Position numbers and translations under genes: made by a program
The notes under the pieces: model-generated
The model's input: the letters and a program-made list of their open reading frames with translations, nothing else
The model's database searches: none
What the model was told of the DNA's origin: nothing
Shown: positions 26,401-39,500 of the stretch, one piece after another
Numbering within the stretch: position 1 is the stretch's first letter
Layout of the letters: every line of letters starts with the position of its first letter
From: Datnioides undecimradiatus
Lineage: Eukaryota; Chordata; Actinopteri; Lobotiformes; Datnioididae
Assembly: GCA_008933995.1 (NCBI GenBank)
Contig: WARS01000011.1
Location: forward strand, 13,979,516-14,043,515
Reading direction: 5' to 3'
Length of the DNA: 64,000 nt

Positions 26401-29400
26401 TCTCCCACTCTGCTCCATGCTCCCTTAATGTGCGATTCACGCCACAGTCTCACATTCACGGCATCAAACAATGCAAGGCGATTTTAACCGCAGCACATGT
26501 GCATGTAGGCGATTGGCACATACATGAGGACCCCAGGGGCCCAACACCAACCCCCCATACCTCCTCCAGTTGGATCATGCCTGTCTTTGACACCGTGCCA
26601 CCCAGCCATGCGCGGTGAATAGGTGGTCAGCTTTGGACTAAGGCTGCAGTCCGCCACACATCACATGCAGCTGTTACAAAATGGACACTCTAGACATGTA
26701 ACATAATACCTAAAAATGACCTCATTCAGTCTCAGCCAGTTAAAGTCAAAGCTGACATGATTTCCTTCAAAAGTGCTGGCAGCAAGGCTGACAGTACAGT
26801 CTGTAATGCCTGTGAGGCAAAGTGCCAACAGCTTCTACCCCCAAAACTACTGATAGCCCAGTTGGCCGGGGAGATAACTGTGTAATCGTGTGGTTTTCAT
26901 GGATTTTGAAGCAGACATGGTGCATCAAAAGATGAAACTGATACTGTTCAAGACCAACTGTTCCACTATAGGATGGATGGATGTGTGTTCAACAGTGAGT
27001 GAGAGGTGGGAAGGAGTGGGAGATGTGTGCATGTGTGAGGTATACAAGGATTTGAGCATGATTACAACAACCTTCTCCTCCTGCAACAACATTCACTGTG
27101 GGAATCGTTTTGAGAACAGCTGAACTTGGATGTTTGAGGGTTCTGCTCACTGCTGGTTACATGAAAGTTCACAGAGTTGTGTGTGTGGGGGGGTAATCCT
27201 GGAGTATAAGCAATCTCAAAAACTAGCTAGAATATGAAATTAACCTCACCTTGCCAGAACGCCATCATCTCTAAAATCAATCACTAACAATATACAGTAC
27301 ACACAAGAAAATAACTCCATGCAGACTAGTAAACAGGCTGCAGCACCTACTGACGGACAACACGTTGTCACAAATACAACAAAAGGCAGTGATATATCTA
27401 CTACTAACTGCTGAAACAAATTTAAGAAAACATGATTATTAAATGGTGTGTGTGTGTTTTGGGTCACAGTCGATGTTGTATGAGCCTCTGTAGGAAACCA
27501 TGGATGCAAGCCAGCCAGCGGTTGTGTGATGCTTTGCCACCATCTCCTGGTCAGCAAAAAAGATGCATTACGATGTTCACAGGGAACCTCACTTACTACA
27601 TGTGTTCAGGTCCACTTAAGTAAGTGGGAATAATGCTGTGTTGAGATGTAAAATGTAATTAAAAGCAAAACCGAATGAGAAGCAAATCAACAAAAGTCTG
27701 TAATTATGCCTGTTTTTTAAAATATTTTCCTTGCATTCTGTAATAATAACGATGAGGAATATTGTCTTAAAAAACGTTCTGACATGCGACAGCAGAAAAA
27801 AACATTCATATGATGTGTGAACTCCATTTGGCTGTTTCAGTGTCTTCGTCTTGATATTCTGCATGCAGGCTCACTGCCATGGCTTGGTGATATACTTCAC
27901 TACAGCAGAGCAATCGTTTATATAACGACTAACACCTGCACCTCCTGCCCACTACCCTTCTAATGTGACAAGTCTTTAAGGCTGCTGTGAAAAGGCCTTT
28001 ATGCCGACACAGACAACGTACAGTACATACGAAAATATATAATTAAATTAAAAGCAGCAAAAACAAAAGCTTAGGTCCAGAAGACGTGGCTGCATTTTTG
28101 CTGTTTCTTTAGAGTTTTTCAATCAGAAGGTCCACGAGTCAACATCTTTTGCAGTAGTTAACTGAACACTGAGAAAACATAATAGAAACTACCTGTTGAA
28201 GTTTGGTGCTGTTCTTCATATTTTGAAAGCAAAAGTGATGTTTTTGCTCTCCAGGGTGATCTGAGGCAGCCAGAGGGGAACTTCAGCCTGTGCTGTATCG
28301 CCACCTTTAGGTTCACCCATGTGCTAACAGTTTTTGCCAGTTGGTTTTTGATCCTGCTCTGGAAACAATGGTGCAACATCAAAATGAAACTACCTTCCTT
28401 CCATCATCAAAAACCCACCAGCAACAATCACTGCAGTGCTAATTATTTAAAGGACATATTGGCTTTTAAGGCGGGCTAATAGTAAAAATACCAAACAATA
28501 TTGAACTTATTCAACCTAAAATCACCTACAGTCAAACAAACATTGCTTAAAATGTTAAAATGGAGAGAGGAGAGCGCATAACAGCTGGAAAAACTAATGT
28601 CTGTCCCACAATCACTCATACACTCATTCGCACAATCGTTCACTCTTCTAATCAGAGAAGCTCACCTGCAGCCTGTTAAACACTGGTTGACCAAATAGAG
28701 TGGGTTAAGCACATATTTAATGCACCTGCACTTTGCAGGTATATCTGTATGAATCTGTGCAGCATATGTACAGTCAGTGGTACAACTTGTATGTTAGTTT
28801 CATATTTGAACTAACAGCGAAACATCATGTCATAATCGTGCAAAATACTATTATTTTGATACATTGAATGCAGGGTCTTGTTTGATGCAATAGGGGGCAC
28901 TGTATGCACAGTTTAGGGACATACATGTCCATTTGAGTAACTTGTTGGATACTTTTTAGAATATATTTCAGCAAAATATCACTTTAAATAAGTGTGTGTT
29001 GTGATCAGTTTACCTCTCAAAGCCGTATTTCAAGTGTCAGATTTGGTTGTAATTTGGTTGCAGTAGTTGAAAGATGACTCCATCTGTAGTTACTCCTGTA
29101 CTCATTTTAAGGCCAGTAATAATGCCTTGAATCCAGCCAAGAACACATAAAAACATCTGAGATGTAGTTCATTCAAATTTTGCAAATGCTTAACTGCAGC
29201 ATTTACGTGGATATGTGCTCTTTAGAGCAGGTTACAGCTGCAGATTGTTCTGGGATGTCTGCACTGTTTCCTCAAAGCAGATTGTACTTCATGGTAAAGA
29301 TCAATCATTAGTCTCTTTTATGAGGATTCTCTGTGCAGGTTTGTGTTTTTGGGCTTAGTCATTAAAGATGTCTGGTTTATGCTCACAGCAAGCAAGCTGT

Positions 29401-30509
29401 GGAAGCTTTTTCCTAACTTGTCCATAGCCTCTAGAGTCTGGAAGTTTCACTGGAAAACTGCTTTTGAGGGGAGCTGTTGTCGTGCTTCAGGACTCCTCCA
29501 AATCCTCGGATTAGATTTTAGGAAACAAGGCAGGTTTCTGGCAAGAAATCAAAGCAGCTCTTGAGGGACCAAAGTATCTGTTTTCATTTAATGTACAAAG
29601 CTATCTCTGTGCAATGAGCCCTGGAAAAGTGGCTTGTATATAAACAGTTTGCCTTTTGCTTAAGTACCTGCACCTTTATTACTGAGTCATTTTGGTGACA
29701 TAGTTCCTCAAAAATGGTACTTTCTAGCTCTTGGGGTGAAATTTTCAAATCTTACATGGAACTTACCTCATTTGTTGATTTGACATAAGAATTTGATGAG
29801 TCATCGGACAGTTGACAGCTTCGGCTGTTTCTAGACCTAGAAAATATGTGTACTTCAGTGAGAAATTGATTCAAAGGCATTTGCTCTGTTTATGTGTCTC
29901 TTAAGTGGAACTGAACTCTAGAAAGTCATGTTGTGGAAATGCAACCTGCACCACTAAGTGAGTCCACATGGAGCCACAATCTGGCGAGCACAAGCACCCA
30001 CCAAGTGCTGACCTGCTGCCCTTCTTTATTAAGCAATTGGCCTCTCTGTATTGGTGAGAAATGTTGCAATGGCATAACAAAAACTTGAGTCTTTGCAGGT
30101 AAAATTTAGTTTCAAGCCATTTTTCATTTTCTTTATGTCATTAAGTCTCCCTCCATTCAAAATGTGTTTTCCTTGTTGTTACGTCACTTGGCTGTTTGAC
30201 CCTTACTGTGTAGAATGATGTATGTGCTGAGTTTGACACTGGAAGGCTGTTTTTTTCATCTGCTGAAGGGGAAAATAACTCTGTGGTTATGCTTATAATT
30301 AACACATGTATGGATGACATGATGCTGCCAGCTGCAAGTTACACAAGTATGAGCCTCCAGAGAGACAGTAAGAGAGTAGATCAGTGGGATAGGAGATATC
30401 TTGGTGTATCATAGTTATATATTTGTATATGCATAGATTCTGGATTAGATGCAGATAAGAACTGACTTAATTTAAGTTTTTTGTAGATCTAAGGGTGCAC
30501 TTATACAAA

Positions 30510-30735
30510 ACAGTGATTGGAGCTAATTGCTAACACCAGCATGGCAACATGATCACGATGATAATGTTAACATGCTGAAGCTTTGGAGGTTTTCCATGTT
30601 CACCATTGTAGATCTCTGAAAAGTCAGTGTATACTAAAATTCTCCTGATGGGGATCATTAATGTCTGCACCAAATTTCACAGCAATCAAGCTAAAAGTTG
30701 AGAAAAGCAATCCAATAACAAAATTTCACTCTGTA
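30510..30735. repeat. Degraded dispersed teleost repeat
   Basis: Successive phrases (GTTAACATGCTGAAG, TTTCCATGTTCACCAT, CTGATGGGGATCATTAATGT, CACCAAATTTCACAGCAATC and AAATTTCACTC) match the order of a common fish repeat recognised by its ATGTCTGTACCAAATTTCAT-like core. It has many substitutions and is probably old. It has no coding capacity and may lie within or just beyond the adamts20 3' UTR. Confidence 0.5.
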
Positions 30736-32324
30736 CACTGCTTACACCAACCTGATGCACCAATAGACTCTTTGCCTTCAGCCATGTTTTGTGGGTGGAA
30801 AATAAACACAAATCAGTCGGCTGAAAAGCTTTTTTTTAACATTTTTTTATTACTTATCTTTTACGATGTTAGTATAGTAGCAGGACATACAGTATTGGTA
30901 TGATTAGTAATCATAGCACCAGAATCAATCATTCATTTCTTTTATACAGGCTACATACACACTGTAGGTACATATGATTCTTAAAAACATCTTTGGATAA
31001 AGCATGGCAAACAAGCACACAGTTTCTCTATTCAGTACCAATGCCCATTCAGTATTTAGCACACTGTTTACAATTCAAGTATGAATATTAAAAATACACA
31101 TATATCATAAGTTACAAATCTTAACGGTTATTACAAAAAAAAACAAAACAAACAGGATTACATTTCTACAAAATTTATGGCACATAGTGCATCAAGTATT
31201 CTTTTACTTTCTGATACAGACCTCATAGAACAATTGACCATCATAGAAATGAATGGTGGCCAAAGGTTTTCTAGCTGCTCATTGACTTTTTTTTTTAACT
31301 TATTTTTCAGCCATTCTTTAAATCAAAAGAAGCTGCATTGTCTGAGAAGAAAAAAAAATCTGCATCTATCCTCTAACTTTGGTTAAAGCTTAACATCCGG
31401 CATGTTAGGTCGCTTGACAGTTGTAGTAGTTGTCATGGTGAAAGTCATTTATGGTGAGTTAAGTACTACTCAAGGGCAGATTTCCTCATGTAGGGGTTTA
31501 TCCAATATATGCGGCAGCCTTGCAGCTACATTTTCAGCTACATTAAGAGAGGACCATGACATGCATTAAAGGCAGATCCCACATCTGCTGTAAGAGCCAT
31601 AAGCCAGTGTTTTCCTTCTCGTGATCAGAGGTAATTCCAGTAGTTCAAAAGCACCATTCAAAAGATCCTCGTTTTAGGTTAGTGGTTATTCACTACAAAC
31701 AGTAGTAGGCTAATACCTTTTTCAGCAAAGCAGACAAAAGACAAATAACATCGGACAATGGCTTCCCCATTGGTAGTAGTCACTGTACCTTAAAACACAG
31801 AACCTATCTACAGTCATGACAGAATAAATATGGTCAAACATAAATATATTACAACACATATCTCGGTAGAGTATGGATGTTTGTGAGAGGTAGGGGTTGC
31901 AGGTACCTACAGTAGGCCCAGTGGAGGGTGTGAGGTGAGACATCACACCTGATACTGTGTCACGGCATAACAGATGAGAACTTGTCTGTGTGGTTTAATT
32001 AAAAGAAGAACACATCCTTGCGGTTTAAAAACGCCACCGAAAACTTTTAGACTGTACTTAAACACAACAGGAAAGGTTGAAAGCTATTTCCTCACGGCAC
32101 TAGCGTTTATTCTGTTTCTATGTGACAGTCAGTGGACTGTCTGTGCAGGTTTCAGTAGTTTCAGTAGACAGCAGACAGACTTTAAAAAAACACAACAATA
32201 ACTAAGATTATCTGTATTTGTTCTAAAGGCTCCTCACATTCTCCTAAGGTTTGACCTCTGACGTAAGGCAGGTCTGGAAAGATATCAGTACTTAGTCGCT
32301 AGCCTACTCTTTCCAGTAATCTTG

Positions 32325-32655
32325 AGTCCTAACAGAACAGTTTTCGGGAAATCATGCATTCACTTACTTGCAGAGAGTTAGATCACTCTAATGTCTGTTG
32401 ATGAAGCTAGTCAGCCAGGGGCCAGTTAGCTTAGCTTAGCATAAAGACTGGAAACAAGGGACAACATAATGCTCTTGCACCATCTAATATTAAAGATGCT
32501 GGGCTAAAGGCGAAATTGCTATTTCAAGTGTTTGTGCCATGCTAAGCTAACTAGCTGCTGGTCATAGCTTTAAACTTACTGTACACACAAGATCCTCTCA
32601 CAAACTCTCGACAAAGAGCTAAATAAGCGTGACTGTCAAACTATTCCTTCAAACC
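32325..32655. mobile_element. MITE-like element with long inverted ends
   Basis: The left arm has GGCCAGTTAGCTTAGCTTAGC at about 32,420-32,440. The right arm, at about 32,539-32,561, carries the near reverse complement (ATGCTAAGCTAACTAGCTGC). Outer parts pair too: AGAGAGTTAGATC and TGTCTG on the left against CAAACTCTCGACAAAG and TGTACACAC on the right. Order and wording fit a very abundant percomorph foldback element bearing TTAGCATAAAGACTGGAAAC. It has no coding capacity. Exact ends and target-site duplication are unclear. It lies in the 3' flank of adamts20, possibly in its 3' UTR. Confidence 0.65.
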
Positions 32656-33455
32656 TGTGTAAGGGCAAGGTGATCTGCAGCGTAGCATGTAGTAGTGACA
32701 AACAATACTATGTGTTTTTGTATCACTTCCTTTTTATGTCAGCCTAGTGGCAGCCATACTGTGAGAACAATAAACACAGCCATCCCTCCCACGCTATTCA
32801 ACACCTGTAGCACCAGTGGATTGCAACAATATTAGACACATTCAGTATCATGAATTTCATACTGTCTCAGTGACTGCAAGCCAGTTAGATAAGTGGCAAC
32901 TAAAATGCAGCTTCAAATATAAACATCTGTGTACAATGAACTGTAACATAAAACAAGATTAGTTCCAGCTATTTCATGACGACATTCTGGAAACCTTTTT
33001 TTTTAAGGATGTTTCACTTAACTTTTTTTTAAAGATCTATTTAGGTTTTTCTGTTGTTTGCGTAGTGGCTTTCCTAGTATTTCTTTAAGTATTGTATCCC
33101 TTTATATGATGCTATAAGATGCATAACAGTGTCAGACAAAAAAGAATTTTAGGTTCCAAAGCGCAGATGTGAGAGATTGCAACACTGTTGGCAGGCAAAT
33201 ATGGTTGGCTCTTCTTCAGAGTTAGCAGTTTGGATGAAGGACCTGACAGTGGCCATGTAGCACTACATAGTATTTAATGTCTTGTACATTTTAGCTGCCA
33301 TTTGGGAACAGGGGATGCTACTGTAGGATGATTACTGTTAAATGCTCCTCCACCACGCTCACGGATGACTACGGGGTCCAGTAAATCAAGATTATTGCAT
33401 GTTCCTGGGCTACTGTCTCCAGGATAGATTTAGGGGTTTGGTCTCTGCACGGCCT

Positions 33456-33545
33456 TCAGTGGACTTGAAGGAGTAGGCCGTTGTGAGCCTGGGGAATGCA
33501 CTTCCCACAGAAACCACCACAGCGGCCGTAGATTCTTGTTCCGTC
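33456..33545 (-). CDS. adamts20: adamts20 last exon: GON C-terminus and stop
   Basis: Phase-0 exon of 29 codons plus TGA, after the acceptor CTGTAG. It reads [16 protein letters not shown] and ends LLLQVH. The four closely spaced cysteines and the DGTR start match the end of the GON domain in vertebrate GON-ADAMTS proteins. Other frames across this exon are open for longer but match nothing. The 3' UTR continues to the left. Confidence 0.85.
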   Translation of the reverse strand, partial: DGTRIYGRCGGFCGKCIPQAHNGLLLQVH

Positions 33546-36500
33546 CTACAGACAAAGACGAATGAGAGAGGAAGGAGTGGGCAAAGGGCAGCTTTTACAT
33601 ATAAAATGGAAGATTCATAAATGTGTGGATTCCTTTTCAGTGAATCAGACAGAAATACAACAGATGACATTTCAGAGCAAAACAATCTGTGTTCCAGTAC
33701 TCCAAAACCAAACACGAAGCTCAATTACATCCCAGTAAAGTGACAACTATACATTCAGAACATAAAGTCTTTCAGCCACAGAAAAGACATTCATTTTTCA
33801 GCTTCTTACCTCAGATCTGTGGACTTTGACAGACACATAGTTGCCCTGAGATGTCCACTTGGTAGCCTCGGCCACTTTGAGGCCAGTGCCGATCAGATTA
33901 ATGCTGAACTGGCCCTGAAAGCACACATCGGGTTGAGTTATTTCATAGCAGTCATTTAACCACGAAGGTCAAACTCATTTACATTTGCAGAAAAGGTCCC
34001 TGGCAATAACTGCAGCAGGAATGCATACTACTATCTGCATACTAATATGTGACCGCCTCCAACGGAATAATCGAGTAACAGGACGTTATTGCCAAGGTCA
34101 AGGATATATTCTCTGCAGGTCCAGGAAGGTATAGCAACCATTATATTCACTTTATCACAATCTCACTGTGGTCACCAGTTTACCACACTAATCTATTTAT
34201 TTCATTGTAGTTTATATATTTAAATGCCTTTCATTTTCTTTCACACATTTTGAATGGGCAGTGCTGAATGGAGCCCGAGAAGAAGAATTTCATTGTTCTT
34301 CAACTGTACATCTGACAAATAAACAACTTGAAGCTTAAAGCAAATGTTAGGCTCTTGTTTGACAATCAGATCACAAACATATGGAGCTAAAGAAACACCC
34401 CAAATGAAATACATTTCCAAGGGCCACACTGTACTGTATTTCACCAACCTGTGGACACTTGGCGGCACTATAGCAATCTCCCGCTGTAGCAAAGGGCACA
34501 GGTCGACCAAGAAGAGTCTGGGAAAACTGGAGGTCTGTGACTGGTAAACAGCAAAGATAAAAATCAAGAGTCACCATGTGCAAGAGCAGAAGTAAACATA
34601 GACCGAAGACAGCTGCTCCAAGGTAAATAACCGTGCAAAGCATCAGTAACTTCAGTTTATGCAGCTAAATTTTACTGCAGGGTTGATATCACCAGATGTT
34701 TTTACTATATCTTAATGACTTAAATAAAAAAGTTCTGCAATAAGACTTAGGTTTTCAATTTCAATCCATTTGTTAATCTGTTTATCAGCTCTTTAATTTA
34801 TATCAGTTATACAGTAAAACTCACATTTGCTATGCTATGTGCATAATTGTATAAATGCATGAATGTGTTTTGCATTACTCTAAGAAAAAAAGGAGAAAGA
34901 CATGAAAGTTTGATGATGAATTCAGGTATTATATCCTTCTTTTACACTAGATTTGCTTTACATTTGAATTCAGGGACTCAATATAGAGACTCTCCTGTTC
35001 ATTCACATTAACCCAGGACTGTCACACAGGATAACCATGACCAGTTCCTTCCCCTGCCCTGTATGAAATGATGATGAAGTTCACAAGATGCCTCCCTTCA
35101 TCTTGAACTCATTAGGCCCCCCCCCGCTCTCTTAAAGCCGCCTGAAAACCAAATGAGTACCATGCTGAGGGGAGGGTGGGAACATGTGCTGTCAGGACCC
35201 AGACGAGACGAAGACGATGGGAGGATGACTGTGTAAGTTCTAATCCAACTTCCCCTGAGCACACGCACACACACACACACACACCCACGCACACTTATAC
35301 ACATACTCTAATCAAAGGCATACTTGGACAAAACGGGGACGGTGGAGCTGACTTTAGTAACGAGCAGAGGAATATGGCCTGAAGATGTGTGTGTATTAGT
35401 CCATGTGTGATTGCTTGCATGCTGGTATGCTGGAAGAGTTTGATATGGATGCGGCTGCATGCATGGGTGTGTGTGACTGCGCCTCTCCTTGTGTGTGCCT
35501 GCCAAAGAAAAAAAGTGCGAGGCAGCATCGCATGCTGTCTGTCTGCGCTCAAGAGCAGGCACGCACGTCTGTGCTGTACGTGCACGCATGCATTCCTTTA
35601 TTCCCTTGCTCACGTGTTTGTGCTCAGAGGCCTGGGTTCAAGCCCTCGCCTGCAATGTGAACACAGAGCGCTGAAAGGTCATTATTTTGATTTCAGAGGA
35701 GAGAGAGTGGGGAAAGCAGCACATACGAACTGCACTCAGCCAGATCAGGCTTTCGGAAGGGGCGATATTAAGCACTACGAGGCGAGGCATCTGATGGTTA
35801 GAACAACAGCGATGTGTGGTCTCAGTACAGTAGACGCTGTAAGGCAATCACATGTAATTACGCACTCATTATCCTCAGGGAGCTCAGGTCCAGACGAACT
35901 TTGTGGAAGAGCGTGTATCCCGCTGCTGAGTAGTCATTCCTACAGTTGCAGTCCTGTCTTCGGCTGCCATTGTACGGACATTCAAAAGGGTTCAGCAACC
36001 TATGGATTAAAGAAGAACGGGGAAGTTCAGTTTTTGTGCTGTATGGGGTGGTCTACAAATCTGCCAGACTTTGACAAAACAGTAATTCTAGCTTGCAGAA
36101 CATGGAACGTACTGGTCTATTGCTGCATTGACTGGTTCGAATAGGTTGTTTTTTATATTATTGTGTGGCTTTTGTGTTTGATCAGATTGACTGAAGTCGC
36201 GGAGTTCCACAAACAAACTAACCAACTGTTGCAGAGGTAGACCATAAACTTCCCTGTTCCCTGTAACATGCTACAAAGGGCTGCCTGACAACAAAATCCA
36301 AGAGGATAACAAAGAACTATACAGCATAGTTAAAATGAAAATGATCGTTTTCAGGTTACTAAAATACAAATACATTTTTTACTAGTATGTGTGTTGCTTC
36401 TCCAAACTGAAGACAACCATCTACTGTAGCGTATGCAACAGACTATGGAATCCCAAAGTAATTATCCACTATCCATGACAAATAAAAGGAACCTCAACAC

Positions 36501-39500
36501 TCCTACAAGTCATACAAGTAGCGTAACATGTACATGAAGTAACTCTGAATGACACATCACATAATCCTACCTAAAGCACAGCAAGTCACAGCTCACGTGG
36601 CCATCAGTCATCGCTGCATTATACGCACCTGTGCCCATACACCTCGGAGTAGTTGTCTGTCTGACCACTGCGCAAGGTCACGTACTCCTTGGGGAAATCA
36701 GTCTGCATCTCAGCACAGTAAATCTGAGGCCAAACACATTGAGACAACACATGAGGGCCCATGGGGACGCTGCAGGTTGAGTCATGACGTGTGAAGGAGC
36801 AATTCTGACAGAACAAACACACCTGTAGGATCCGGGACTTGACTTTGAGATAGTACTCCCCATCTATCTTCACGCCCTGTCTCATCTGGACCTCACGACA
36901 GGAAGTGAACAACTGGCCTGGGAAGAGAATTATGAAGGTAGGAAGGAAAGGTTTTAGTGCAACAGCAAGGAAACAAGGAACACTGAAGTCTGCGTCTGGC
37001 CTTTGAACTGAATGATATGTGGACACCCTACTTGCCCGAGCCACTTCATAAATCTGTCGTCAACAAATGGCAGGAACTAGCAAAAGCTGGTTTATTAAAC
37101 GCTGCTATAAGAATGCATTTTGACCCAGCTCTTGTCCTTTTAAATGAGCAAACTGTTGTTTCATTACTTGTCTCGCCTCCTCTGTTTTCTATGCTGCACA
37201 GCTCATATCACGCTGATTAGCTGATTAGTATTAATACTTGACTGCAGAGCCGGCTGTCACCCGAGCATATCATTTTAATTTCAACAGTGCCTGACTTGGC
37301 AGAAGCCAGGTCGGGAATGAGCAGCCCAATGGGCCAGTACTGAAACACCAGAAATGTGGGAGAGTAAACCTACAAACCTTTGCCCGCTGCCGGGTTTTAC
37401 AGTGTTTGCATGTTCACAACGAAGGCTGCGTCGGCCTCAGCTCGCACCCCCGAGGCGTTTTGACAGACTGTCCATATCACAATTTGTAGAAAACTGCTGA
37501 CTGTCTATTTATTGTTCCACTAAGTAATCACTCCATGGGGCTTTAAGTGGAGGTCGCTGTTCTGCCTAATGTGTTAAAACAAAGTAAAAAGTTGAGCTTC
37601 TATAAACACAATCAGATACGGTGCTGGCTGCCGCATATACAGCACAGTCAATTTAAAACCTTCACTCTCCACATTCTTGGTTGGCAGTGAGCACTGCTCG
37701 ATCAGAAAAGTTGGAAACAATTGTAGAATCTTTGAGTGATGTACTTGATAGTCAAAACAAGACCTCGGGGCATTTGAAATTCAGTTAGAGAAGACATTTG
37801 ACTCACAATCTCTGTCCTGACATGCAGCTTGAGACTCAGGTCTTTCTGAAGGACGGCAGTGTTTGGATGGTTGGCCTTTGGATGTCACACACTCCACTCT
37901 GCGCTCCATCACTCCTGCTCCACAGGTCTGTGAGCACTGTTACTCACACAAATACACACAGAGGCATTCAATCATGCAGCTACAAAACAATGAACAAATA
38001 AGCGGCACACAGATCCAAATCCACAAATGAGATTTATCAGCAGAACCGTAAAATGCACAAGTCATCAAAATGTTTTGTTAAAACAGCGATTAGCTAGAGA
38101 GGATTTCTCACTGCCTAACAAGCCTTTTCTGTTTCACCTTGCTCCACGGGCCAACTTTCCAATAGGCTGTGTGCGGGCAGTCCCTGAGGAGGCACGGCCG
38201 GGTGCCAGGAGGGTGGGGCTCAGGGCAGCGGGTGCTGGCAGCGGAGGACTGGGCGGCAGCGTACATGCGCAGAGCCTGAGAGGAGGGCATCACAGAGCAG
38301 GAGACCATACGCTGCTGGTAGCCCACACCGCAGCTGGCAGAGCACTGCATCACACACACACACGCATACACACATTTTTAATGAATGCACCGTTAATGGG
38401 AATCTATTGTCTGGCTCATTATTTCTTCTTCTTCTTTCAGCCTCACAGGTTGTGGATTGGTAAATAGAGGGGTATTCAGCTGCAATCTGCAACCTCAGAG
38501 CTAAATGGTAGTAAAACCTATCTAATGGTCCTTCAAGCTGATCTCTAATGAAATAAATATTGTAAATGCTGTGCTGCTGATGGTAATTTGAGTAATGAAT
38601 TTAATAATAACAGATTTATATTAAGACAACTTTGAGAAAATATATTAAACCGAAATGCCAAACACAAAAACAGTCCTGTTTTCTGCTTTGTAATCATATA
38701 TTTTAATTCATCCAGAGAGTTTCAACATTATAAAGTAATACTTAATTCTCCAGCCTATATGGAAAAGCCACTGAAGAGGCTCCAGATTCTTAAATGTGAG
38801 GATTTGCCGGTTTCTTCGTTTTATATCATTTTAATTAAAACGCCTCCGGGATTTTAACAGTTGGTTGGATAAGACACACAAAATCTGATGAAGCAGCTTT
38901 GGCTCTGTGGAAAATTCTTTTTTTAGTTTAGAGTGAACAAATCATTTCGTTTATTGTTTTATTCCTACCTGTGACCATTCCCCTGTAATCCACATGTAGT
39001 GGCAGGGAGCTCCTTTGCAGGGCTGGTGTGATGGTGGCTGTGATGCTGGCTCACAGTAATCATCCTGGACAGGTGCCATCCCTGGGCCCACGCACCCCAC
39101 CTTCCTGCTCCTTGTGCCCTCTCCACATGTTGCATTACACTACAAGGGAGAAATAGTGAGGAAGAGTTGGCAGAGGGGGGGCAGTGTTGTACTTTCGGCA
39201 ACAGCATCACCAACTTCTCAGACTCCTGCAGCCTCTTAAGCTCTCCAAATGGACACTACTTATAATGTTAAGGTTTACACAAGCAGGGGAAATTGACTGC
39301 AGTGTGACAATGGCAACATTAGCTCTTAAGGAATGCAATCCCAAACATGTCTCTGGTTACCATAAAAGATAAAAGTTAAGCTGGTTTCCCTTAGGCCCAG
39401 TAATGGTTTATAGGGGTATTTAAAAGTAATGATATGGACCAGAATCTTAAAATTAAGTTATGTAAAAAAACCTGCTGTGTGCCTTTTTATGACGATTTCT

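Larger units (their letters stand above)
16226..33455. other. Intergenic DNA and adamts20 3' flank
   Basis: This stretch separates the convergent CD2-like and adamts20 genes. Short open frames on both strands match nothing I know. Recognisable contents are three degraded fish repeats (about 23,288-23,400, 30,510-30,735 and 32,325-32,655). The segment adjoining 33,455 should contain the adamts20 3' UTR on the minus strand. AATAAA candidates on that strand occur near 32,106-32,111 and 30,846-30,851, and I cannot choose between them. Confidence 0.5.

Noticed and set aside
35627-35655. tRNA B-box-like phrase GGGTTCAAGCCC
   Set aside because: No A box or cloverleaf could be drawn around it and the stem around the loop does not pair.
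35389-36144. A 251-codon plus-strand open frame, the second longest in the window
   Set aside because: It runs antisense over a well-supported GON exon and CA/TG-rich intron, has cysteine-rich low-complexity composition and no family match.
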